Shown here: piece by piece, positions 46,637 to 57,529 of the stretch | Layout: every line of letters begins with the position of its first letter | How positions within the stretch are numbered: position 1 is the first letter of the stretch | NCBI RefSeq assembly: GCF_024763615.1 | Contig: NC_077222.1 | Span: 27,280,001 to 27,344,000 of the forward strand | From: Phlebotomus papatasi | Taxonomy: Eukaryota; Arthropoda; Insecta; Diptera; Psychodidae | Length of the DNA stretch: 64,000 nt | Reading direction: 5' to 3' | Notes under the pieces: generated by a model | Told to the model about the DNA's origin: nothing | Seen by the model: only the letters and a program-made list of their open reading frames with translations | The model's database searches: none | Made by a program: the position numbers and the translations under genes

Positions 46637-49107
46637 TCTTTTTTAAGTCATCCTTTTTCTTTCAAAAAGTATCTCGTTCTAACCTTAATATATTTATGTA
46701 GTTATTTTAGTAGTAATTTTGTATTTTCGAAGTATTTCATTTGACAATAATTACTGTTTTTCTTGGGTTTACAATCATTATTGAATTTGAATTTAGACTT
46801 TTTTTAATGAAGTTGTCTTGTCTCTAGTATTTCCGCGCTACCTATAACTTAATTTTACCATTTTTAACTACTTTCTGCGATAAAATAAAATAAAAAAGAC
46901 ACTGAACTGCGACAACTGAATGTACCCCATCGCAGGCCAATATTTTTCTTATTTACTATTATTTTCTTGTGATTTTGTAAATTTTCAGTCAAACAAAATT
47001 TAATACTAACCTCAAATTCTTTCTTGAATGAATGTAACATCGCGTTTTTGGAGGTTATACTACATGTAAAACTGTTGATAATGTATTTTATAATACATAG
47101 AATTGTTTGAAGAAATCAAAAAATGTTTCTCAAGAACTTGACAAAAGATCGTGCTATTAATCTTGAAAATTTCAAGCTTTAAAGGTCCATCAGCTAATTT
47201 TTTTGAGGTTAGGTAATGGATAACCTCAAATTCCAAAATTATTTAAATAAAACATGTTTTGGAATGTATTTTTCGCCTCTTTTGTTATTTAAACGTTATT
47301 CCGCCTAACCTGATGGGTTATATTGGAATTCCTAAGCTTCGTAAGATACCAACATAACCTCACATTCGACTATAAACATTTTAATAAATTAGAAAACTCC
47401 ATCCCTGCAGTAAGCGCACAAATTTTCTTTTTCGTTTTAGAATTTAATATAAAGATCAATAATCTTGAAAAATTGTAATTTAAACTTTTTCAGCTGCAAT
47501 TAGTGAATTATAGAATTGCGAATGTTTATCAAAAAATTAGTGGAAAAAGAAAATTTTCAAACATTCCCAAGGCGACAAAAATTAAAAAAAAAAGATTATT
47601 AGTGCTCAGAAATATTTTCTATCTCTCGTGGCAAATTGCTCACACATCTCTGTATATACGTAAGTAAGACTAATTGAGACTAAACTTTAGCTAGCATAAG
47701 GTCCTGACTACAGGAATTAATCCGAAGAATTTTTAAGAATTTTAAAGAAATTCCAATGAATTTACTGATAGATTCTCAAGAATTCTCTATAAAAGGCACT
47801 AAAAATTAAACAGTTTTTTGCTAATAGGGGGTTCTAACAATATGCAGGCTTTTCAGAAATGGGAAAAAGAGAAGTATTATTAGAATCCCTGGATATTTTT
47901 TTCTTATTTGAAAAAATAAAAAATAAAAATTCCTGAAAACAAATTGGATCAATTAAATTTGGAGCAAAATTTTAGTGATTGAAGAGTATTTTTGTATAAA
48001 AATTGCAAAGAAATCTCGTAGTTATAGGTTATAAAAAAATGTATTACTAAAATAATAACTCAAGACACCCTGTAAATTGTATGTATAATAAATAAAATTA
48101 AATTTACAGTAGGGGATTTTAGATATTAGGTATAGGCATAAAAGATAAATAAAAAAAGCATTGCTCTCAATGATTTTCACCTTTTTAAAGACTTCCAATT
48201 AAATCATTGCGACCAAGAAAAAAAACTCTTTCAGTCTCGAACTTTTCACTTTAACCTCCCATGTAAAGTGTTAATTTTAATTCTTGAAAGAGTAGCACTT
48301 TAATGTAATTGTAATAAGGATATTTGAATAAAATTTTATATCTGTTGTTCAAATCACAAAGATAAGAAAAAAAAAGAAACTTTGTATTTTTAATTTGAAG
48401 AAGTTGCTCATATCAAAAATTTTAATTTCTGAAAACTGATAGAAAGAAAATATCTGTAAAATTCGTGTTGAAAACACAAAGTTGAAATACTGTGAAGAAT
48501 CTCTTAATAATATATTATATATTCACTCAGAACAGGATGAGAAAAAAAACTGAATGAGAAAATTGAATGTTGTTTTCAATTTAAATCTCTTTGCCCCTTT
48601 CGGCTAAACCAATTCAGGACACGTTATCGAGGTTTTCCAGCAATCCTGCGAAACGCACGGCACGTCGAACAGTCTATCGTAAATTTAATAATGGATCTAA
48701 AGTCCTTTCATTACGCGAAATGAAGTTAAATTCCATTAAATTCCGGTGAAAAGTTTTGTGGAAGAATTTTGGTATAACTTTTATGCGAGATATATTATGA
48801 ATGTTATGTACATATAATTCTAAAAGATTGAATTATTTCGTAATTTAAAGATATATAGTTGACAAAGCAGAAAAGACGCGTAATAACCAAGGTAAGTAGA
48901 CCTTATAAATTAATATAACAAATCATAAATATTGCTCTATAAGGTACAACACATCGGGAGAGGAAGAAATTGAGAATTTACTAATCGATTTTTATCACTC
49001 AAATTAATCTCTACAAAAAAATTAAAGATCTAAAAAAATCAAAAAATTTTCAAAAAAAATCAAATTAACTCAAAAAATTATTTCCAAATCGATTTTTCTT
49101 TGTGTTG

Positions 49108-49322
49108 GTGCCTGTCACGACTATTTGGCGATTTTAGAACACGACGAGAACTTGGAAAAACAGTCGAGACAAGAAACAACACCAAGAAAAGTTGATAATG
49201 CAGAAGTACTTGAGAATAGTAAAATGCTAAAAAAATGTTCTGGAGAAAAAACTCCCCTTTCCTTTTTCATTGGAATAGCACCATAATCAATACTTTGAAG
49301 TGAAATTAACATGGAATATGGA
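49108..49322 (+). mobile_element. element with TTCATTGGAATAGCACCAT end, copy 1
   Basis: Matches 63126-63275 from CTGTCACGACT(A/G)TTTGG through AGCACCAT. A stretch of the same family lies at 6915-7330. Its last ~107 bp recur at 49979-50087. Confidence 0.65.
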
Positions 49323-49324
49323 AG

Positions 49325-49978
49325 AGCTCATAATTTTGGACAGTTTCTAAATTTGGACACTTTGAGGGTAAAATTGGACACCAAAACAAATGATTAAAAT
49401 TATGGTTTTTATTCCAAAGTCAACTCATTTTAATGAATGATATGGAAAGTTTCCGGGTTTCTTGTGACATTCTACGGAACAGGAAGAGGTCTTGGTAAGA
49501 TTGATTCTTGAAATGGAGAACAATGGGCATTCTATAGCTGTCCAAAATTACAACCAAAGTGTCCAAAATTTCAGGCAGAGGGGAAAGTACTCTCCCTTCT
49601 AACGTTCATGCCTTCGAATAATGTGAATTTCCTTTTACTTTTCTTAAGAGACTTATATATTTCTATTAAATTTTAGTCAGCTTATCGTTAGTTATTGATA
49701 ATTACTTGATAATTATGTATGAGTATCTTAGGGAAGATTTAAAAAAATCACATTATCGAAAGCATGAACGTTCGAAGGGCTCTCCGTGTCAATTCATTTT
49801 TAAACTTATTAAGACTGATTTTAGTAAAAATAAAGAGTATAAACAGCTTGCCAAATTTCAAAACAACCCTTCTGAAAAGAGAATAACAAAAAAATCAATT
49901 AGTATTGAAAATATCGCACTTCAAACTTAGAAAATTGATGCTTATAAGCAGCATGTCCAAAATTATGAGCACTTCGCC
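49325..49978. mobile_element. family K element, copy 2 (word TCATAATTTTGGACA)
   Basis: Left GCTCATAATTTTGGACAGTT (outer bases lost) and right CAAAATTATGAGCACTTCGC followed by TA. It parallels the outer parts of 52983-56163 without the large insertion, so it is the empty-site reference for it. Confidence 0.72.
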
Positions 49979-50303
49979 TAGTAAAGTGCTAAAAAAAATG
50001 TTCAGGAGAAAGATTTCACCTTTCCATTTTTTCATTGGAATAGCACCATATTTAATATTCTAAATGAAATTAACATGGAATACTTAAAATGGTTCTACTA
50101 ACTAGATTTTTATCGATTCGAATATTCTTTTTTATAGAATTTATATATAAATTCACCAATCTCCAAAGTTTGAAGTGTGATATTAAACAAGTGAGACTCC
50201 TAACACCGGTCGGCCCCAAACTTTGCCAAAATGAATTTAGCTACTTCCTAATCACGAATATGTTGATGTTGTGGATGGTTGAAAAAATTTCCCAGCCCAG
50301 GTA

Positions 50304-50515
50304 AGGTAAAATGCCCTCAAGACGACCGGTTCCTCAATTCGACCGGTAGAGTTATTTATTCAATTTATTTATATTTTCACTAATATTTGGCATATGATCT
50401 AACATTAATAGGTCAATTATTCCATAAATAAATACGAATCAGTGACAATTTTATAGAAATTCACCATTAAAACAATCAAATATTGACCACCGGTCGATTC
50501 GAGGGCACTTTACCT
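50304..50515. mobile_element. TA-flanked foldback MITE, word GACCGGT
   Basis: Left (TA)AGGTAAAATGCCCTCAAGAC, right inverted GAGGGCACTTTACCT(TA). GACCGGT words occur twice in the left arm and once, inverted, in the right. 212 bp. Confidence 0.82.
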
Positions 50516-50584
50516 TATTTGAATCTTAATCCTTAACTAAGAAAGATATCGACTTGCAGTGAAAATTGCATCTTGGTGCATTGA

Positions 50585-50850
50585 CACTCTAATAACAAAA
50601 AATAATAATGGTGGCACAGCGTTCCATAGAGGAACTTAGGCCTTCCCGCAAGGGGAGATCGGAACATCCATTATTATTTTTTCTTATACAAGTATGGGGT
50701 TGTCAGTCCCATGCCCGTGGAATCAAGTGCAGTGAAACTTACTGGATATATTTGAACACCCTATAACGCCCAAACAGTTCAGGGGATTCGAACTCGAATC
50801 ACTTGCATCATAGAGCGAGTGCTCTACCACTTGACCCATTGAGTGCCCAA
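50585..50850 (-). mobile_element. tRNA-derived SINE with 9 bp target-site duplication
   Basis: The minus-strand head has box A-like TCAAGTGGTAGAGCACTCG and box B-like GAGTTCGAATCCCCTG, a body of ~190 bp and a TATTATTTTTTGTTATTAG tail. GTGCATTGA flanks both sides (50576-50584, 50851-50859), and that target is seen unbroken in the 1.8 kb elements (TTGGTGCATTGACC). The family differs from the SINE at 36.2 kb. Confidence 0.85.
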
Positions 50851-52040
50851 GTGCATTGATCCTCTACCTCCCACTCTTTCTTCCGCCATTTCGGAAACCC
50901 ACCTTTTTTGTTTTCTCAATAACTTAATTTCTATGGCATGGATAGGGCTCAAATTTTAAAATGTTTCAGCTTTGGAGTTTGCATAATTCATATAAGAAGT
51001 TTGTAAGTTAAATTAAAGACTCTTTGGGAGCATCTAAACGGGGGGATTTTATTTCGAAACCGCCATTTTGACACGAAAGTCCCCCACTGAGCTTTAGACC
51101 GGTGCACTTTTGCCTATCTTTTGGCGCTTAAAAATCTCCCTCTTCGAAAGCTCCATTTGTTTTTGTTCGAATATTTTCACATTTCAGGCGATTTCAATTC
51201 ATTTTGTTTTTGTTTTTCAAGAGATGTTTTTCTCGTGATCTATTTTCAAAGTTATCAAAAGTCGAAAAGCAAGTGAAATAGGGACACGGTATCGATCCCT
51301 TAAATAGAAATAAAGAAATAGTTAAATAGAATAAAGTTGATTTATAGAAAAATAAAAACTTTAAATATTTTCTTAATTTAGCAACAAAATTGGCATAAAA
51401 TCCTGCGGTAAGACGGTTTAGATATAGAGGATGGGTGCCTCATCTCCTCTTCATTATGAAGTGTTCGTTACCAGGCATAAATATTAACTTTAACAAATTC
51501 TTTGCTTGTAAAACACTGTGTGATTGACTTTTGAAACGTTTCGAAATAAAATAGAAAGTCTTCCAGACTATCTATTTTAGTTAGAGCACACTTGGAGAAT
51601 TTATAACAGAGGATGGAGAAAATTTATCTCAGGCATGAACCACTAGGGGAGATTTCCCGAGACTCACCGTGCATAGCACAGTGGGGTGCATTTCGAAATC
51701 CCCCCGTGTAGAAGACGCCTTTATATTCAAAGTTCTAAATTGAGTAGAAGGAAGTGGAGCACCTTTTAATTGGGTCAACTTTGAAAATCGGACGTTTTCT
51801 CTTATTTTTAAATAAAACTGAACCTAAATATAAATTTAAATCTACAAACCAATTGCAAAGCTAAATTACAGCATGATAAGGCTCAATTCCATTTAGAAAT
51901 AAAAGAAATCAATTTTTTTATGCCCTACACACCTATTGCTTTTTCTAAAATACAGTTGTAAGAGGTAAGTGGAAAGACTATTTATACTATTTATATTTTT
52001 AAAAAAAAAAGTTCGATATTTTAAAATATTTTAAAAAGCA

Positions 52041-52192
52041 TATTGCCCAACGCGCAATAACTTTTGTTTGTAAACATGTTTTCAAAATTCCCTATGAGCG
52101 AGAGCGAAATAACTAGATCTGAGTTTCATTAGCTCTTATTTAAATATCAAAAACATGTTTACAAAACAAAAGTTATTGTGTGCTGGGCATAT
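52041..52192. mobile_element. MITE with TTGCCCAACGC ends, copy 2
   Basis: TATTGCCCAACGCGCAATAA and the inverted TTATTGTGTGCTGGGCATA. TTTTGTTTGTAAACATGTTT lies in both arms. Confidence 0.8.
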
Positions 52193-53185
52193 TACTAAAG
52201 GCAAACACAAGTATTATTATAAATAAATTACCTGAAGACGAATTCAGAGAGATAGTTTTAGTGAGATTACAAACCGGCTCGGAACGTCGGAACACCCGCT
52301 TAACTATGTCAAACTCGTACTTTTTGTAGGTGATCTACTTCTCCTCCTTGAAATGGCTAACAATCTTTATTTTAATTTTAATAGAACTTGACAAAAAAAA
52401 CTTGACTTCCGTCGTTTTTCTCATATCCAGAGCAAATTAGTTTTTTTTTAGACTATACTACATGTAAAGATTTCTTTTTAAATATAATTAAACTGCAACA
52501 TACTTATTTTTATTATTTTTTTATATACATTTCTAAAGAAGTACATCAGTGCTAAATTAATTGTAATAACATTTTCAGGTTTAGCGGTGTGGTACTTTTG
52601 GCAAAAATGAAAAGAAATTTGATATAAAAAATGTGCAATGGCTCCAAAACAATCTAAATAAAAAGATTTAAGAATTAAATTCAAAATATAAAGTCAGATA
52701 AAGAAGCAAATTAGGGTAGAGTCAGCCCTTTTGGCCATGTAAGCACTTTTGGCCACCTAAAGTAAAATCACATTGTAAGGTAATTATGAGTTTATTTAGA
52801 ACAGGAAAATGGGTCTTATTTCGTGGCCTCTAATTTAACGATTCAGAAAACCATATTTGATTTTGTATCGACTTGATTAATTCAATGGTATTGAAAAAAA
52901 TTCGCGACAAGGTAAACAATGACTTAAAAAGCATGGGACCCTTAAGAAACTTGTTAATGTTAAGAGAAATTGTTTTGCATTAGGGGAAAGGCTCATAATT
53001 TTGTCCAGTTTCTTATTTTGGGCACTTTGAGGATAAAATTGGACACTAAAAATAAATTGATTAAAATGATGGATTTTTATTCCAATATTTGATGAATAAT
53101 GAATTCTATCTAAATATTTGTTCTTTTTGGAAGATTTTAAAACCTAATACGTTAAATTTTGAATATGATTTGAGTTGAAATTGCT

Positions 53186-54914
53186 GTACAATCAAGTACC
53201 TGGACAAATTGGTGTCCCGTGAGTGGCTGAAGTGGCTGGATATATGTGGCAGTGGTCTGAAAATATACCTGGACAAATTGGTGTCCCGTGAGTGGCTGAA
53301 GTGGCTGGATATATGTGGCAGTGGTCTGAAAATATACCTGGACAAATTGGTGTCCCGTGAGTGGCTGAAGTGGCTGGATATATGTGGCAGTGGTCTGAAA
53401 ATATACCTGGACAAATTGGTGTCCCGTGAGTGGCTGAAGTGGCTGGATATATGTGGCAGTGGTCTGAAAATATACCTGGACAAATTGGTGTCCCGTGAGT
53501 GGCTGAAGTGGCTGGATATATGTGGCAGTGGTCTGAAAATATACCTGGACAAATTGGTGTCCCGTGAGTGGCTGAATCTGGGTCGGAGGAATCAAAAAAT
53601 GTACAATCAAGTACCTGGACAAATTGGTGTCCCGTGAGTGGCTGAAGTGGCTGGATATATGTGGCAGTGGTCTGAAAATATACCTGGACAAATTGGTGTC
53701 CCGTGAGTGGCTGAAGTGGCTGGATATATGTGGCAGTGGTCTGAAAATATACCTGGACAAATTGGTGTCCCGTGAGTGGCTGAAGTGGCTGGATATATGT
53801 GGCAGTGGTCTGAAAATATACCTGGACAAATTGGTGTCCCGTGAGTGGCTGAAGTGGCTGGATATATGTGGCAGTGGTCTGAAAATATACCTGGACAAAT
53901 TGGTGTCCCGTGAGTGGCTGAAGTGGCTGGATATATGTGGCAGTGGTCTGAAAATATACCTGGACAAATTGGTGTCCCGTGAGTGGCTGAAGTGGCTGGA
54001 TATATGTGGCAGTGGTCTGAAAATATACCTGGACAAATTGGTGTCCCGTGAGTGGCTGAATCTGGGTCGGAGGAATCAAAAAATGTACAATCAAGTACCT
54101 GGACAAATTGGTGTCCCGTGAGTGGCTGAAGTGGCTGGATATATGTGGCAGTGGTCTGAAAATATACCTGGACAAATTGGTGTCCCGTGAGTGGCTGAAG
54201 TGGCTGGATATATGTGGCAGTGGTCTGAAAATATACCTGGACAAATTGGTGTCCCGTGAGTGGCTGAAGTGGCTGGATATATGTGGCAGTGGTCTGAAAA
54301 TATACCTGGACAAATTGGTGTCCCGTGAGTGGCTGAAGTGGCTGGATATATGTGGCAGTGGTCTGAAAATATACCTGGACAAATTGGTGTCCCGTGAGTG
54401 GCTGAAGTGGCTGGATATATGTGGCAGTGGTCTGAAAATATACCTGGACAAATTGGTGTCCCGTGAGTGGCTGAATCTGGGTCGGAGGAATCAAAAAATG
54501 TACAATCAAGTACCTGGACAAATTGGTGTCCCGTGAGTGGCTGAAGTGGCTGGATATATGTGGCAGTGGTCTGAAAATATACCTGGACAAATTGGTGTCC
54601 CGTGAGTGGCTGAAGTGGCTGGATATATGTGGCAGTGGTCTGAAAATATACCTGGACAAATTGGTGTCCCGTGAGTGGCTGAAGTGGCTGGATATATGTG
54701 GCAGTGGTCTGAAAATATACCTGGACAAATTGGTGTCCCGTGAGTGGCTGAAGTGGCTGGATATATGTGGCAGTGGTCTGAAAATATACCTGGACAAATT
54801 GGTGTCCCGTGAGTGGCTGAAGTGGCTGGATATATGTGGCAGTGGTCTGAAAATATACCTGGACAAATTGGTGTCCCGTGAGTGGCTGAATCTGGGTCGG
54901 AGGAATCAAAAAAT
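53186..54914. repeat. minisatellite: 69 bp unit with higher-order period 415/484 bp
   Basis: Four higher-order units lie end to end (415, 484, 415 and 415 bp). Each has a 26 bp start (GTACAATCAAGTACCTGGAC..), five or six near-identical 69 bp units starting GTGTCCCGTGAGTGGCTGAA and a 44 bp end containing TCTGGGTCGGAGGAATC. The array starts and ends exactly at higher-order unit borders. Confidence 0.93.
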
Positions 54915-55057
54915 CCTCAAACAGTTGATGGAGAATTCTCCTTGGGGTGACCTTCACTACCACGTTTTCTTGTGCCAATTGCACGCGGCGGACTTCTTCT
55001 TTCACCTTCCCAATCAAAGTAGAGGCTTGCTCTTAAATGGACTGTTTGGACTCAGCG
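54914..55057 (-). pseudogene. possible coding remnant entering the minisatellite
   Basis: On the minus strand a frame of 12 residues past a TAA continues as TLIGKVKEEVRRVQLAQENV, then VVVKVTPRRILHQLFEDFL, and runs into the array. A further frame upstream of the TAA reads GFITSTAESKQSI. The segment is charged, helical and GC-richer than its surroundings. I do not recognise it; it may be a fragment of a transposon gag-like or host gene. Confidence 0.3.
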
Positions 55058-57418
55058 GTTGACGTGATAAACCCTCTCAATAATGGTGATTACTCACTAA
55101 CAACTCGATGAGGCTTTTAATTCACTTTTTATTAGAAAAAATCACAATTTGATGCACTTCGATGGGGATTCCTTGACAGCTTAACGAAAAGTGACGGCTA
55201 AAAAATTCTCGTTGTTCTTCGTTCGTAGACACAGTCGGTTTCTATGTTTTTTTTGTGCACTGTAGGTTGGGACATTTTTGGCGCAATTGCTCAGTGCAGG
55301 AAATTGCGCCAACAATTGCTTTGTTGAAAATTCAGTGTGAGCTATTGCTTACGAGAAATATGACAGAACTTCGTGTTTACTTCAGTCTTATTTAGCTGTG
55401 GTGAAGTACTAACAAAGTTTGTTCGCTTTTTTTGAGTGATATTATTGAATATTTATTGAATATTGTGTTGATTCACGTTAATGGCAATTTGTACATTTGA
55501 CCTGAAGTGAGATTTGCCTTGTGAATTAAATTTTTCGTGTGAAAAATGGGAAATTTTTTAAGACATTTATCAATGAGGTGATACTCCTTATTTTGGACAG
55601 GTGTTTTCCTCACGAAATTTAGTGAAATTTTAGCTCTTGTGATGACTAGGTTGGACAAATTCCTGGAGAAACAAAAGAGCATCAACTCTACGAAAGAAAT
55701 GTAGCGAGAAAAGCCTTGAAAGGCTCTCGGAAAGGCCAGGGAATGAGCGAATCCGCACGTACTTGGAGTACCGAAGTCAACTCACTTTAATGAATGATAT
55801 GGAAAGTTTCCGGGCTTCTTGTGACATTCTGCGTTTCCCTTACATGAACAGGAACACGACTTGGTGATACTGGTTCATGAAATGAAGAACAATTGGCATC
55901 CTGTAGAGGCGGATTAGCTGTCCAAATTAATAACCAAGTTGGCCAAAATAAGAGCCAAATTCACCTCTACATATCAATTATTTTTTAAACGTATTAAAAC
56001 TAATTTTAGTAAAAATAAGACGATAAATAGCTTGCTAAGTTTCTAAACAACCCTTCTGAAAAGAGAGTAACAAAAAAAGTCAATTAGTATCGAAAATATC
56101 GCACTTCAAACTTGGAACATCGATGCTTATAAGCAGACTGGGCAAAATTATGAGCCCTTACCCTATTTCATATTTTTGATGAAAATATTTGATGTTATTC
56201 AATGAAAGTCCATTTCTTAATTAACTAAATTTTCTTGTGATATCATCCTTAATAAGATTTTCTAACAAATTAAATGAAAATCGTATGTGGCTAAAAGAGC
56301 TTATTTTTTTCGGCTGTGTAAGTACTTTAGGCCATTAATTTTCCCATACATTTTACACGTGGCGCACCTCGAGGATTTCAATAAAAACAATCGTGACTTT
56401 TGACTTATTTTTACATCAAATATAAAATGTGCAAAAAGTCGTTTAAAATACTCTAATAATCACATAAAATTGGTGTTAAATAAGAATAGAACTTGTGCTG
56501 TGTATTTGTGAAAGTTTTTCGAGAGCTATTTCTTCTATTATTTTATAAAAATTCTATTGGAAACAAGTGGCCAAAAGTGCTTACACACAATGGCCAAAAG
56601 TGCTTACAAAGTGGCCAAAAGTACCGAAACATGAATAATTGCATAAAATGAATTTTTCACTGAAATATCCAAAAAAATTATAGGAATTCTCTTGGATTAT
56701 TAGGAAGAAACGGCTTTAAGGTATCTTTGTACAAAATTTCATTTTATTAAAATAAAGATTATAAAAATTACAAGCACATGAAACCTTAAAGTAGCCAAAA
56801 GTACTGACTCCACCCTTAGCGTAATTAGAAATAATGATTTATTCTACAAAGGGAAACTCTGCAAAGTTGCACAAAAAAGTCATTTTTTATTATTTTTAAT
56901 GAAAGTAAAAATAAAAATTTCAAAATATTTCTGGTGAAATATGAACCTGCAGGAATATTCAATTGATTTTATCGATAAGAAAACTCAAAAAGAATTTGAA
57001 TGGCCGAGAATTTGAATGAATTTAAATTATTTTAGAAAGTGTTTATAATTTATTAGGTATTTTTGCTACCTGTCTGAATATTTCTTTATCCAATTCATAT
57101 TTTAATATATTCCGAGGTAGCTCACATTAATAAATTTTAGCCATAATAAAATAATCAGCAAACTACTATATTATATTGCTATAACATTGATTTTTCTTTT
57201 ACCGGATTGTACCATCACACATTAATAATTCCCATGCAGAGTTTTATCATTGTTAGCATATTCTTAGCTTGTTTTATTTGTATTTTTATTAAGTCGGATT
57301 TGGTGAGTTTTATTTTATTTTTAATATTCGTATAAAACTGGATCTTTTGTGAATTTCTCGTTAGTTAAATGTGTGCTCTTGAGACGAAAACTCACAGAAG
57401 ATCACAGTGCATGTAGTC

Positions 57419-57529
57419 ATGACATTTAAAATTACTTTTGCCATTTTAATTTTATTTAGAATACAATGTGAAAATGCAGCAAGTGTTCAGAATAAACCCA
57501 ATTTAGTGATAATCATGGCAGATGATTTA
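57419..57529 (+). CDS. sulfatase exon 1: signal peptide and ADD metal ligands
   Basis: Starts ATGACATTT and ends GATGATTTA|GTGAGT. Residues 1-17 form a short hydrophobic signal peptide. Residues 27-37 read PNLVIIMADDL, the conserved first strand of the sulfatase fold. Confidence 0.8.

Larger units (their letters stand above)
50188..51010 (+). repeat. degenerate copy of the 1.8 kb element with two nested insertions
   Basis: GTGAGACTCCTAAC, GCCAAAATGAATTTAGCTAC, CTTGGTGCATTGA and CTTCCGCCATTT follow the order of the 5' half of 19208-20993. It is interrupted by a MITE at 50304-50515 and a SINE at 50585-50850. It fades out near 51010. Confidence 0.72.
53086..55773. mobile_element. 2.7 kb insertion of unknown class carrying a minisatellite
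   Basis: Defined by comparison with the uninterrupted K copy. It contains 100 bp of AT-rich left flank, the 1.73 kb tandem array and 860 bp of right flank with GC-richer stretches. No convincing terminal repeats or target duplication were seen, so the class is open. Confidence 0.55.
52983..56163. mobile_element. family K element nested in J, itself split by a 2.7 kb insertion
   Basis: Left (TA)GGGGAAAGGCTCATAATTTT, right inverted AAAATTATGAGCCCTTACCC(TA). Compared with 49325-49978 it is interrupted between TTTTTATTCCAA (53085) and AAGTCAACTCA (55774). Confidence 0.75.
52714..56816. mobile_element. TA-flanked element (family J, word CACTTTTGGCCA), split by family K
   Basis: Left (TA)GGGTAGAGTCAGCCCTTTTG and right AAAGTACTGACTCCACCCT(TA). 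GGCCAAAAGTGCTTACA or its complement occurs twice near the left end and at least three times in the right part (56570-56630). The native sequence is 52714-52980 plus 56166-56816; the rest is a nested insertion. Confidence 0.75.
45404..57418. other. intergenic region between receptor and sulfatase
   Basis: No gene recognised. The first 200 bp are probably receptor 3' UTR. 45840-47380 holds a cluster of GAGGTTA words and a foldback MITE. 47400-49100 is plain AT-rich DNA. 49100-51020 holds layered repeats, 52041-52192 a MITE, 52714-56816 a stack of nested elements with the minisatellite, and 56820-57418 AT-rich DNA that should include the sulfatase promoter, without a clear core motif. Confidence 0.6.

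Noticed and set aside
45840..47380. Telomere-like (TTAGG) sequence
   Set aside because: The words are GAGGTTA in mixed orientation and dispersed, not tandem TTAGG.
50760..50850. tRNA gene on the minus strand
   Set aside because: Box A and B are present, but the cloverleaf is imperfect. The head continues into a body and AT-rich tail flanked by a target duplication, as expected of a SINE.
53186..54914. Possible CRISPR array
   Set aside because: The 69 bp units are contiguous and identical with no variable spacers, and the host is an insect.
53192..55062. Long reading frames (up to 419 codons) on both strands
   Set aside because: They all lie in the tandem array, contain only repeated 23-residue units, and overlap in several frames. 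They follow from a stop-free unit whose length is a multiple of three, so they were not annotated as genes.
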